Origin: DATJNI01 sp035508275
Lineage (GTDB): Bacteria; Patescibacteriota; Saccharimonadia; Saccharimonadales; UBA4665
Assembly: GCA_035508275.1 (NCBI GenBank)
Contig: DATJNI010000020.1
Span: 1 to 50,324 of the forward strand
DNA: 50,324 nt
Direction of reading: 5' to 3'
Position 1 is the stretch's first letter, and every line of letters begins with the position of its first letter. Positions 41,521-49,855 of the stretch are shown here, piece by piece. The notes below the pieces were generated by a model, which was not told the DNA's origin, made no database searches, and worked only from the letters and a program-made list of their open reading frames with translations. The position numbers and the translations under genes were made by a program.

Positions 41521-41892
41521 ATGGCCACGGTAGACTACTTTGAACGCAAGTTGGACGACAAGAGGAGGTTAACCATACCCCCTGAGCTTCGTCATAAATT
41601 TGCTAGTGGAGCAGTCGTAACTCGTGGATTTGGGAAATACCTACACCTGTACCCAAAGGATGTCTGGGACAATCTGGTTGAACCTAGATTGGCTGGAGAT
41701 ATCCTGGATGAGCGTGTTGCTGATCTTAACGTGCAGTTTAGGATGGGCAAGATCGAACAGTCGCTCGATGGGAAGCAGGGGCGTATAACGGTAGACCAAC
41801 ACCTGTTGGATTACGCAGGGATAGAAAGGGATATCGTTGCCGTTGGAGTAGGAAGCTATTGGCGAATTATGGCACCAGGCGCTGTAACTTAG
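41521..41892 (+). CDS. mraZ: transcriptional regulator MraZ
   Basis: 123 residues with two SpoVT-AbrB-like half domains: YFERKLDDKRRLTIPPELR at the N-terminus and LDGKQGRITVDQHLLDYAGIERDIVAVGVGSYWRI at the C-terminus. The conserved D-x-K-x-R and (G)R-I-x-(V/I) motifs are present. It regulates the dcw cluster, which it opens. An AAAGGA SD (41511-41516) supports the ATG at 41521; boxes for its own binding lie upstream. Confidence 0.94.
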   Translation: MATVDYFERKLDDKRRLTIPPELRHKFASGAVVTRGFGKYLHLYPKDVWDNLVEPRLAGDILDERVADLNVQFRMGKIEQSLDGKQGRITVDQHLLDYAGIERDIVAVGVGSYWRIMAPGAVT

Positions 41893-41920
41893 CCAGAATA
41901 GAGTACCTTAACAATTTAAG

Positions 41921-41955
41921 TGCCGATTAGCTACCTCGAGATTAGCTATTCGGCA
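41921..41955 (+). other. long hairpin between mraZ and rsmH
   Basis: TGCCGA-T-TAGCTA (41921-41933) pairs with TAGCTA-T-TCGGCA (41943-41955): 12 base pairs with a single T:T mismatch, 9-base loop. It is not followed by a T-run, so it is more likely a processing or attenuating structure than an intrinsic terminator. The following 42080-42170 stretch is A/C-rich and should be unstructured. Confidence 0.6.
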
Positions 41956-42171
41956 GTCAACAAGTGGACAGTAAGTAACCACTTTAAAAAAGCGCTTCGT
42001 TCTTTTCAAAAACACCTCCCAAAACTCCACCTCACACATAAGTCTCTCAATCTTGATATGGCAGATCGTAATTTACAATTTGCTGCATCAAACACAAAAA
42101 CAAAAATTTTCAATAAAAACAAAAAGTTGACTGCTGATTAGGTGACCTTGCAAAAACAAAAACAAGACAAG

Positions 42172-43083
42172 ATGCACCAAAACAAAAACCAAAATACAAA
42201 CAAACAGCATGATCCTGTACTGCTAGACGAAGTTCTAGGCTATCTGGTTCCGCAATCTGGTGAAAGTTTACTAGATTTAACGGCTGGATACGGCGGACAC
42301 TCTAAAGCAATACTGGATATCACTGGAAGCCTCATAAACTCAGTCCTAATAGATAGGGACAAAAATGCAGTACAAGCACTGCATGATATGTTCCCAAAGG
42401 GCAGTGTTGAAATAAGGCAACAGGATTTCTTAGGCGCCAGCCAAGATCTCCTTAGTGCCGAACGGCAATTTGATCTTATTTTGGCAGACCTAGGCGTATC
42501 GTCACCGCACCTTAACGAGGGGAATCGCGGATTCTCAATAGCCAACAACGGTCCACTGGATATGCGGATGGACCAAAGCCAGGATCTTACGGCCGAAAAA
42601 GTAGTTAATGCTTATTCGGAAAAAGATCTGAGCAACCTTCTATTTGAATACGGCGAAGAGCCGAAAGCCAGAAGGATTGCTCGGTTGATCGTTGAGTCGC
42701 GACCACTTAGCACTACCAGTGAGCTAGCCCAATTGGCCGCAAAAGCCTGGGCCGGTAACAGTAGAGTGCACCCGGCTACAAGGACTTTCCAAGCCATAAG
42801 AATAGCTGTTAACGAAGAGCTAGTTCAGCTTGAAGAAAGTCTGCCGATTTGGCTGCAGCTACTAAAGCCCGGTGGAAGGATTGTCGTCATAAGCTTCCAA
42901 TCTTTGGAAGACCGTATCGTCAAACAAGTGTTCAGCGAGCATAGCAATTCAGGATACGAATCTGACATAGAGCTTCTCACTAAACATCCGATTAGTGCCT
43001 CCTCACAAGAAATCGCCCATAATCCGCGAGCTCGAAGTGCAAAACTACGAGCCGCAGTGAAAATAAACAAGAAAGGGAACTAA
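42172..43083 (+). CDS. rsmH: 16S rRNA (cytosine1402-N4)-methyltransferase
   Basis: RsmH (MraW) methylates C1402 of 16S rRNA. The N-terminal HDPVLLDEVLGYL and the SAM site DLTAGYGGHSKAIL are clear, followed by FDLILADLGVSSPHL and the TRTFQAIRIAVNEEL helix. The ATG at 42172 is chosen; GTG 42142 would add ten residues. The A/C-rich leader upstream lacks an SD. Length and order match other dcw clusters. Confidence 0.95.
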   Translation: MHQNKNQNTNKQHDPVLLDEVLGYLVPQSGESLLDLTAGYGGHSKAILDITGSLINSVLIDRDKNAVQALHDMFPKGSVEIRQQDFLGASQDLLSAERQFDLILADLGVSSPHLNEGNRGFSIANNGPLDMRMDQSQDLTAEKVVNAYSEKDLSNLLFEYGEEPKARRIARLIVESRPLSTTSELAQLAAKAWAGNSRVHPATRTFQAIRIAVNEELVQLEESLPIWLQLLKPGGRIVVISFQSLEDRIVKQVFSEHSNSGYESDIELLTKHPISASSQEIAHNPRARSAKLRAAVKINKKGN

Positions 43084-43084
43084 A

Positions 43085-43144
43085 ATGCCTATTAGGGTAA
43101 AAAGTAGCTCCCGAGCTTACAAGATTACTGTACGAGTAGTCTGA
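43085..43144 (+). CDS. 19-residue basic ORF between rsmH and ftsL
   Basis: Starts at ATG 43085, one base after the rsmH stop, with AAAGGGAAC upstream as an SD, and ends at TGA 43144. The product (MPIRVKSSSRAYKITVRVV) is strongly basic with no TM helix. It could be a real small protein or a leader peptide for the hairpin that follows. Coding is unproven. Confidence 0.35.
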   Translation: MPIRVKSSSRAYKITVRVV

Positions 43145-43154
43145 TAAGCAAAAA

Positions 43155-43182
43155 CCGGCTCTGCCATTTTTGACGGAGCCGG
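43155..43182. terminator. strong GC-rich hairpin before ftsL
   Basis: CCGGCTCTG (43155-43163) and CGGAGCCGG (43174-43182) form nine base pairs (one G-U) around a 10-base loop. Reading plus, it is followed by ACAAAAAC, so it lacks a T-run; on the minus strand it is followed by TTTTTGC and would look like an intrinsic terminator, although no minus-strand gene lies nearby. Read-through or attenuation control of ftsL is the likelier role. Confidence 0.55.
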
Positions 43183-43206
43183 ACAAAAACAAAAAGAAAG
43201 GTAAAA

Positions 43207-43554
43207 ATGACTTACTCAAGTTCGCTCGCACTGAATCGTTCTCGGTTCTCAGCGCGAAGCCAAAACTCAGTCAGTTTTAGAACTAAAGACCGAACGCTTG
43301 GTCCTATTTCTAATACCATCATACTGATAATCCTAGCTTGCTTATTGGGTCTGCTATATCTAACGCAGGTCACTAAGACCAATGCCTATGGTTACCAGAT
43401 CAACAACTTGCAGCAAACTCAGGCCGCTCTAATAAGCGAGCACCAGAACCTGGAGGTCGATTCGGCGAGACTTCAGTCTCTAGACAGGGTGCAAAATAGT
43501 CCAGTTGCTAAAGCCCTGACGCCTGTTACAGCCTCAGCTGTCGCTACAAACTAA
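43207..43554 (+). CDS. ftsL: cell division protein FtsL-like
   Basis: 115 residues: a basic cytoplasmic N-terminus, one TM helix (NTIILIILACLLGLLYL) and a short leucine-zipper-like coiled coil (YGYQINNLQQTQAALISEHQNLE), the FtsL/DivIC layout. It sits between rsmH and ftsI, the usual ftsL slot. The start has an AAAGG SD 5 bases upstream. Confidence 0.85.
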   Translation: MTYSSSLALNRSRFSARSQNSVSFRTKDRTLGPISNTIILIILACLLGLLYLTQVTKTNAYGYQINNLQQTQAALISEHQNLEVDSARLQSLDRVQNSPVAKALTPVTASAVATN

Positions 43555-43591
43555 TCTTTACTAACCCCTTAGAAATATGACAGTGAAGATA

Positions 43592-43597
43592 TATAAT
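43592..43597 (+). promoter_or_regulatory. ftsI -10 box
   Basis: TATAAT ending 8 bases before the ftsI ATG (43605), with TTAGAA (43569-43574) as a possible -35 at 17 bases. No SD is present. An internal, leaderless-type promoter is thus predicted within the dcw cluster. Confidence 0.5.
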
Positions 43598-43604
43598 ACT
43601 TATA

Positions 43605-45380
43605 ATGGCTTTGCCAAACAAAAACCTGCCATCCGGCTCAGTAAAGAGAATCCGCATCTGGTATGCTGGGCTGTTTGTAGTTCTGGTAATTTTCTCTCTC
43701 CAACTATTCGACGTCCAAGTTATCAAGTATAGCCACTACAAGGCCGCTGCACTTAAAGACCAGTTGAAGCAATATGAAATACCAGCTACTCGTGGCCTAA
43801 TTGAGGCGCACGAAGGTAGTGGTATCGTTCCAATTGTGCTCAATCAAGAACTATATACTCTATTTGCAGATCCACCTCTCATTAAAAACCCGGCCCAGGC
43901 TGCTACCCAAGTGCAAAAGGTTATTGGGGGAAATGTCGCTAGTTATGAGAGCCTAATGAAGACTCCCAATACGCAATACGTTGTTCTGGCTAACAAAATA
44001 ACGTCAAGCCAAAGTTCCAAAATACTGGCTTTAAAGGACCCTGGTCTAGCAACTCAAGGACAAGATTATAGGGTTTATCCTGATGGTAGCTTAGCTTCAC
44101 AGGTTCTAGGGTTTGTTAATACATCCGGGCAAGGGAATTACGGTATAGAACAGGCTCTGAATAGTCAATTAGCCGGTAAGAACGGCGAACTTAAGGCTAT
44201 CACCGACGCCAATGGCATTCCTTTAGCTGCTAGTAAGGGGAATGTTGAGAAAGCGCCAGTTAACGGCGAGAATGTAGTTTTGACTCTTAATTTATCGATG
44301 CAAGAACAGCTAGAGCAAATTCTGAAGAAAGATTACCAAAGTACTCAGTCTCAAGGTCTGAGCGCTGTAATAATGGATCCCAACACAGGGCAGGTAGACG
44401 CAATGGCCAACTATCCTACCTACGATCCAAGCAACTATCAGCAAGTCACTAATCCCAGCCTATTTGAAAACGCAGCTGTTACTAACGCTATTGAACCGGG
44501 TTCGACTATGAAAATCATGACTACTGCAGCGGCCTTAAACCAGGGTGTTATTCAGCCTAATACCACATTCTATGATCCCGCCCACTGGGTAGTAGACGGC
44601 TTTAATATTACCGATATTGAACAAGACGGGGGCCCGAGAGTGCAGAGTATAGGCAGCATACTAAACCTATCTCTTAATACCGGCGCAACCTGGATGCTAA
44701 TGCAGATGGGCGGTGGCCAAATTGATGCTAAGGGTCGTGATGCTTGGTACGATTACTTAACAAAACATTACATGCTAGGCAGGCCGACTGGCATTGAGCA
44801 GGGCTACGAAGCTGTGCCGTCTGTTACTCCGCCGCAGGACAATGGTAATGGTATCGATCTAACTTATGCCAACATGTCGTTTGGGCAGGCCATTCAGCTG
44901 ACACCTCTACAGATGGCGGCTGCCGATTCAGCCGTACTTAACGGGGGTATTTATTATAAGCCAACTCTAGTCAGCTCATATATAAAGGCTGACGGCCAGA
45001 CAGTTGCTAATAATCCAAAAGTAGTTAATGCCAACGTGGTTTCACCGAAAGTCAGCCAGGAAATGATTCCTTTAATGGAATACGTAGTTCAGCAACACGA
45101 ATTGTCTGGCTTCTCATACCTAACTTTTCCATCTAGCTACATTGTCGGCGGTAAAACGGGGACAGCCCAAATAGCTCAGCCTGGGGGAGGCTACTATGCC
45201 AACAAGTTTAACGGTACCTATGTAGGGTTTGTTGGTGGTAACCAGCCCCAGTACGTAATAGTTGTATATAACATCCAGCCCAACGTTCCGGGCTATGCCG
45301 GCTCTTACGGCGGGCAGCCTGTCTTTAGTGACATAGCTCATATGCTCATTAACAATTCATTCGTCACACCAAAGTCTTGA
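43605..45380 (+). CDS. ftsI: septal penicillin-binding protein (FtsI/PBP2B-like transpeptidase)
   Basis: 591 residues. One N-terminal TM helix (IWYAGLFVVLVIFSLQLFDV), a pedestal domain (residues about 50-215) and the transpeptidase domain with SxxK as STMK (in EPGSTMKIM), SxN as SLN (in LSLNTGATW) and KTG in GGKTGTAQ. It is the class B PBP of the divisome and partners FtsW downstream. No C-terminal PASTA repeats are present. Confidence 0.95.
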   Translation: MALPNKNLPSGSVKRIRIWYAGLFVVLVIFSLQLFDVQVIKYSHYKAAALKDQLKQYEIPATRGLIEAHEGSGIVPIVLNQELYTLFADPPLIKNPAQAATQVQKVIGGNVASYESLMKTPNTQYVVLANKITSSQSSKILALKDPGLATQGQDYRVYPDGSLASQVLGFVNTSGQGNYGIEQALNSQLAGKNGELKAITDANGIPLAASKGNVEKAPVNGENVVLTLNLSMQEQLEQILKKDYQSTQSQGLSAVIMDPNTGQVDAMANYPTYDPSNYQQVTNPSLFENAAVTNAIEPGSTMKIMTTAAALNQGVIQPNTTFYDPAHWVVDGFNITDIEQDGGPRVQSIGSILNLSLNTGATWMLMQMGGGQIDAKGRDAWYDYLTKHYMLGRPTGIEQGYEAVPSVTPPQDNGNGIDLTYANMSFGQAIQLTPLQMAAADSAVLNGGIYYKPTLVSSYIKADGQTVANNPKVVNANVVSPKVSQEMIPLMEYVVQQHELSGFSYLTFPSSYIVGGKTGTAQIAQPGGGYYANKFNGTYVGFVGGNQPQYVIVVYNIQPNVPGYAGSYGGQPVFSDIAHMLINNSFVTPKS

Positions 45381-45422
45381 GATTAACACCTAATTTCTGC
45401 TAAAATAAGAAGTTGAAAGTGA

Positions 45423-45428
45423 TATAAT
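45423..45428 (+). promoter_or_regulatory. mraY -10 box
   Basis: TATAAT 28 bases before the mraY ATG. The leader between is A-rich (AAAACAAAAATTTTATAAAG) with no SD. No clear -35. Confidence 0.35.
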
Positions 45429-45455
45429 AAAACAAAAATTTTATAAAGAAAATTT

Positions 45456-46499
45456 ATGAATTACAGCCTGCATATTATTGTTAGTACACACCGACTCATC
45501 CACATTCTAATTCTAGGGTTCGCAGGTTTTGCTCTAAGTATGTTGATAACGCCCGTTTACACCAACGTTGCATATAAACATCAGTGGTGGAAGAGGCAAA
45601 GGACCGAAGCCTGGGCAGGCGGGTCTGCAGCTGTATACAAGAAGCTGCATGCCGAAAAACATAAACGCAATATCCCGACAATGGCTGGTCTAATATTCGT
45701 TATTGCTATTGCTCTAGTTACCCTGATTGATAACCTTAGCAGGGGCCAGACCTGGTTACCACTGGCTGGACTGGTTGGTGCAGGCATTATTGGTCTTGTT
45801 GATGATGCTATGAACATCAGGGGTAGCAACAAGGGTGTTGCTGGCATGAGCGCCAAACTAAAGTTTGCTTTATATAGCCTTGTGGTATTGATAGGCGGGT
45901 GGTGGTTTTATGACAAACTGGGGGTGCATTCTATATATGTGCCATGGGTAGGCCACTGGACCCTCGGACTACTCGTAATCCCTCTGTTTTGGTTGGTAGT
46001 GCTAGCTACGGCCATCTCCGTTAATATTACTGACGGTCTTGACGGTTTAGCGGGCGGGTTGCTCACGTCCTCATTTACCGCTTATGCAGTGATTGCCTTA
46101 ATAGAACATAAGTTTGCACTAGCTGGTTTTTGCCTTACGGTAGTTGGTGCCTTACTTAGCTACACATGGTTTAACATATTCCCGGCCCGGTTTTTTATGG
46201 GAGACGTTGGGGCCTTTGCGTTGGGGACCGCTCTTGGCATAATTGCTTGGCAAACAAACACGGTCTATCTATTGCCGATACTGGGAGCAGTTTATGTGGT
46301 AGAGACCGGCTCAGTTATTATTAACCGAACATCCAGAAAACTTAGACATGGCAAAAAGGTGTTTAGGTCTTCACCGATCCACCACCACTTTGAGGCTATT
46401 GGCTGGCCAGAAACAAAAGTTACAATGCGCTTTTGGATACTAGGCCAAGTTGCAAGTGTGCTGGCTCTCATCGTCTTTCTATTAAGTAGGCTGAGGTAG
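45456..46499 (+). CDS. mraY: phospho-N-acetylmuramoyl-pentapeptide-transferase
   Basis: Makes lipid I in the membrane. About ten TM helices and the family motifs are present: KLHAEKHKRNIPTMAG, the catalytic DDAMN, NITDGLDGLAGG and GDVGAFALG, and a C-terminal HHHFEAIGWPE. The 347-residue length is typical. murE and murF, which usually precede it, are absent from this cluster. Confidence 0.95.
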   Translation: MNYSLHIIVSTHRLIHILILGFAGFALSMLITPVYTNVAYKHQWWKRQRTEAWAGGSAAVYKKLHAEKHKRNIPTMAGLIFVIAIALVTLIDNLSRGQTWLPLAGLVGAGIIGLVDDAMNIRGSNKGVAGMSAKLKFALYSLVVLIGGWWFYDKLGVHSIYVPWVGHWTLGLLVIPLFWLVVLATAISVNITDGLDGLAGGLLTSSFTAYAVIALIEHKFALAGFCLTVVGALLSYTWFNIFPARFFMGDVGAFALGTALGIIAWQTNTVYLLPILGAVYVVETGSVIINRTSRKLRHGKKVFRSSPIHHHFEAIGWPETKVTMRFWILGQVASVLALIVFLLSRLR

Positions 46500-46503
46500 C
46501 CTT

Positions 46504-47745
46504 ATGCGACCGGGCTACTTAAGCGGCGGACGAAGGTCTCCAAGCCGAGATTTCAAACTGGAGCTTGGCCGGAAACATAAGCCAGACCATTGGCTGTTAA
46601 TATGGTGTGCTGTGCTGCTTACCATCGGCCTGGTAGTAATATATGCGATTAGCCCCGCTCTAGCCGAAACGTATAACGTTTCAAATGACTACTACGTCTT
46701 CAAACAAATTATTGCCATCGCCCTTAGCTTAGTTGCTTTCTATATTGCCTATAGGGTGCCACTTCAGTATTGGAAAAAGGCGTACAAACCACTGTTAATT
46801 GTAGCAGGCCTAGCAACTGCTCTGGCGCTTGCTTTGCCAGTTAATCCTTCTTACCCAGCTCATAGATGGGTCAGGCTAGGTACATTTTCATTTCAATCGG
46901 TTGAGCTTGTTAAGTTTGCTGGGTTAATCTGGCTGGCTGGTTTCCTGGCTACCAGAATTAGGGCAGGGCAGATAAAGGACTTTAACGCGACCATTAAGCC
47001 TCTCCTGTACATAATACTGGGCATGGGCATAGTGGTTGCTTTTATACAAAGTGACCTCGGCTCTGCCGGAGTTATTGTGGCCATGGTCGGAACAATGGCT
47101 TACGTTGCCGGTGTGCCGCTAAAACGAATGTTTATGATACTTGGCATTGTTCTAATTGGAGCAATCCTAGCAATATCTATATCGCCATATAGGCGGGCTA
47201 GACTAGAAACATATTTGCACCCGCAGTCTAACTGCCAGGGCAGTAGTTACCAAGCCTGTCAGGCCCTAATTGCTGTAGGTAGTGGAGGAGTTGATGGTTT
47301 GGGCTTGGGCAGCAGCGTGCAGGCGTACGGATACCTGCCTGAGGCAGCTAACGACTCAATCTTTGCTATATATGCTGAAAAGTTCGGCTTTATTGGCTCA
47401 GTCCTCTTACTTGCGGTATATATGGCGCTTTTTACCAGAATGAAGAATATAGCAGAACGAACAAGTGATGACTTCAGTAAACTAATTGTAATTGGGGTGT
47501 TAACGTGGATAAGCATTCAGACGCTGGTCAATGTGGGGGCCATGATAGGAATTTTCCCGCTAAAGGGGATTACCTTGCCGTTTATTAGCTACGGAGGTAC
47601 ATCGGTAGTCTTTACTACGGCGGCGCTGGGTCTGGTATTCCAGGTATCGCAGTATACTTCCTTTCAGCCAGGTAGAGACGTTAAGATAGAAGATGACAAG
47701 CCGCGAGATTTTAGATCAAATACATTGAGGAGGGCCAATTATTGA
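46504..47745 (+). CDS. ftsW: septal peptidoglycan glycosyltransferase FtsW (SEDS family)
   Basis: About ten TM helices with SEDS hallmarks: NPSYPAHRWVRLGTFSFQSVELVKFA and the long extracellular loop with SSYQACQALIAVGSGGVDGLGLGSSVQAYGYLPEAANDSIFA, ending PFISYGGTS. Position between mraY and murG argues for FtsW rather than RodA. An SD GAGGT precedes the ATG. murG starts within its stop codon (TTGA overlap). Confidence 0.94.
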   Translation: MRPGYLSGGRRSPSRDFKLELGRKHKPDHWLLIWCAVLLTIGLVVIYAISPALAETYNVSNDYYVFKQIIAIALSLVAFYIAYRVPLQYWKKAYKPLLIVAGLATALALALPVNPSYPAHRWVRLGTFSFQSVELVKFAGLIWLAGFLATRIRAGQIKDFNATIKPLLYIILGMGIVVAFIQSDLGSAGVIVAMVGTMAYVAGVPLKRMFMILGIVLIGAILAISISPYRRARLETYLHPQSNCQGSSYQACQALIAVGSGGVDGLGLGSSVQAYGYLPEAANDSIFAIYAEKFGFIGSVLLLAVYMALFTRMKNIAERTSDDFSKLIVIGVLTWISIQTLVNVGAMIGIFPLKGITLPFISYGGTSVVFTTAALGLVFQVSQYTSFQPGRDVKIEDDKPRDFRSNTLRRANY

Positions 47746-48923
47746 AAGTAATACTTTCCGGTGGTGGTTCAGGGGGCCATGTAACGCCAATATTGGCTGT
47801 TGCTGACGAACTTAAAAAGCGCTCCCCAGGGACAGAAGTAATATATATTGGTCAGCTTGGTGACCCTTTTGGAGATATACCTAAAGAACATGGCTCGATA
47901 GACAAAGTTTACTTCGTCAGGGCAGGGAAGTTTAGAAGGTTTCATGGGGAGGGGATTAGGCAGCTTTTGGATCTACCTATCCTATATAAAAACATTAAAG
48001 ACTTTTTTAACGTAATTATTGGGACCTACCAGAGCTACAAGATTGTCAAAGAGATTAAGCCAGACGTTCTGTTTACTAGAGGAGGCTATGTAAGCGTCCC
48101 CGTGGCTTTTGGTGCCAAACTAAACGGCGTAAACTACATTACTCATGATTCCGACCCGATACCAAGCCTAGCAAATAGGATAATAGCCAGAGGGGCCTCA
48201 TTTCACGCCGTAGCTCTTCCTAAGGACATATATCCGTACCCTCAAGATAAAACATTTACTACTGGTATACCTCTTAGCACCTCGATTAAAAAAGTTGACG
48301 ATAAGTTAAAGCGTAGCTATAGAAAAGATATTAACGCTAAAGAAAATGCCAAAATACTATTTGTTACTGGGGGCGGCCTAGGCTCACAGCGACTTAATGA
48401 GGCTGTCGGTTTTATTGCCGAGCATTTGTTGGACAAATATTCAGATCTTTATATATATCAGGTGACCGGCAACGATAACCTTGCGGAAGTAGAAAAAGTA
48501 TACGATCAGCAAATAAATAGTGACTTACGGGGAAGAATTAAATCGTTCGGCTATATTGATCATGAACAATTTTGTAAGTATAGCGGAGCTGCGGATATTA
48601 TTGTTTCCAGGGCGGGCGCTACTAATTTGGCAGAGTTTGCGATTCAGGGCAAAGCCACCATAATCGTGCCTAGTAAGTTTCTAGCTGGTGGTCATCAGGT
48701 AAAGAACGCCCAGTATCTTGAGGCGCAGGGTGCCTGCTTAGTGGTAGACGAAGACCGACTCTATGATAATCCATTAATTCTCGCTAAAGAGGTTTCCGAT
48801 CTGTTGGATCATCCGGTCAAGATTAGCTCACTCGAGAAAAATATATCCAAATTTGCCATTAGTGATGCGGCAAACACTATAGCCGATCTAGTAATTGAGC
48901 TAGGAGAGAAAAAAGGTAGTTAA
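47742..48923 (+). CDS. murG: UDP-GlcNAc transferase MurG
   Basis: Adds GlcNAc to lipid I to form lipid II. N-terminal GGGSGGHVTPILAVADEL, then GGYVSVPVAFGAKLNG and the C-terminal donor-binding SRAGATNLAEFAIQGKATIIVPSK with HQVKNAQYLE. It starts at TTG 47742, with a strong SD GAGGAGGG. The 393-residue length is slightly above average. The ftsQ start overlaps its stop by one base. Confidence 0.94.
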   Translation: MKVILSGGGSGGHVTPILAVADELKKRSPGTEVIYIGQLGDPFGDIPKEHGSIDKVYFVRAGKFRRFHGEGIRQLLDLPILYKNIKDFFNVIIGTYQSYKIVKEIKPDVLFTRGGYVSVPVAFGAKLNGVNYITHDSDPIPSLANRIIARGASFHAVALPKDIYPYPQDKTFTTGIPLSTSIKKVDDKLKRSYRKDINAKENAKILFVTGGGLGSQRLNEAVGFIAEHLLDKYSDLYIYQVTGNDNLAEVEKVYDQQINSDLRGRIKSFGYIDHEQFCKYSGAADIIVSRAGATNLAEFAIQGKATIIVPSKFLAGGHQVKNAQYLEAQGACLVVDEDRLYDNPLILAKEVSDLLDHPVKISSLEKNISKFAISDAANTIADLVIELGEKKGS

Positions 48924-49855
48924 TGCGTCCAAGGTTAAGAAAAAGAAAAACTACTGAGAAAACATCGAGAGGGGCAGGGGCTAGGGATGCTGCATCTGCG
49001 TCGTCCTACAGATACAGTTCAAGGAGAAAGGGTGAAACCTTTAATGTTGGGCGAAATGAGAATAAGACAAGCAAAAAGCCAAAAAATAAGGCGGGCATGG
49101 GTACTAAAGCGGCTATTCTTCTTGCCATAGTTATTGCACTCGTCTTAGTCTATAAAATCATCCATATCAGTGATACTCCCAAAATAGTAGCTGTTTACCC
49201 AAGTAATCAACCAACCCTAGCAATAACGGGTACATCTGAATACCAACAAAGTGCTCAGAAACTATTCGGTTCATTTTGGAATTCTAATAAAGTAACGGTA
49301 AATGCAGTTAATATTGAGAATAAACTAAAGAGCGAATACCCAGGCCTAGAGAGCATAACGGTTAGTATTCCTTTCTTTCAATCGACGCCTAACGTGTACA
49401 TCGAGCCTGCGTTACCAAGTTTTATAGTAAAAACAAATTCCAGCCAGTACTTTCTTTTGGATATTAATGGTCGTGCTATCGCTGAAGCTAGTAGTACTCA
49501 GAAACTGCCATCTAACAGTGTCAATAACACCGTAGTAAATGATCAGAGCGGCCTAACGTTCAAGAGTGGTCAGCAGGTGTTGCCATCTTCAGACATAACC
49601 TTTATGGAGGTGGTCTTAGCGCAGTTAAAGGCTAAGAGTATAGTTGTAAGTTCTTTCACTTTACCGCCAGTCTCACAGGAGCTAGACGTATATATGGCAG
49701 GCCGACCTTACTTTGCCAAGTTTAATCTGGCTGAGTACGATCCAAGACAGCAGGCAGGGACTTTAATAGCTACTATTAACCAACTCAAGTCTCAGAACAT
49801 AACACCGGCTAAGTACATAGACGTTAGGGTAGATGGGCGTGCATATTACATGTAA
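48923..49855 (+). CDS. ftsQ: FtsQ-like POTRA-domain cell division protein
   Basis: A long basic cytoplasmic N-terminus (about 60 residues, RRKGETFNVGRNENKTSKK), one TM helix (AAILLAIVIALVLVYKII), a POTRA-like domain (about residues 105-170) and an FtsQ C-terminal domain. This is the expected last gene of the dcw run before ftsA/ftsZ, which are not in the window. Confidence 0.85.
   Translation: MRPRLRKRKTTEKTSRGAGARDAASASSYRYSSRRKGETFNVGRNENKTSKKPKNKAGMGTKAAILLAIVIALVLVYKIIHISDTPKIVAVYPSNQPTLAITGTSEYQQSAQKLFGSFWNSNKVTVNAVNIENKLKSEYPGLESITVSIPFFQSTPNVYIEPALPSFIVKTNSSQYFLLDINGRAIAEASSTQKLPSNSVNNTVVNDQSGLTFKSGQQVLPSSDITFMEVVLAQLKAKSIVVSSFTLPPVSQELDVYMAGRPYFAKFNLAEYDPRQQAGTLIATINQLKSQNITPAKYIDVRVDGRAYYM

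Noticed and set aside
41920..42141. 73-codon GTG-start ORF between mraZ and rsmH
   Set aside because: It overlaps a 12-bp hairpin and a low-complexity A/C stretch, has no SD, and its Lys/Asn-rich end looks like translated leader rather than protein.
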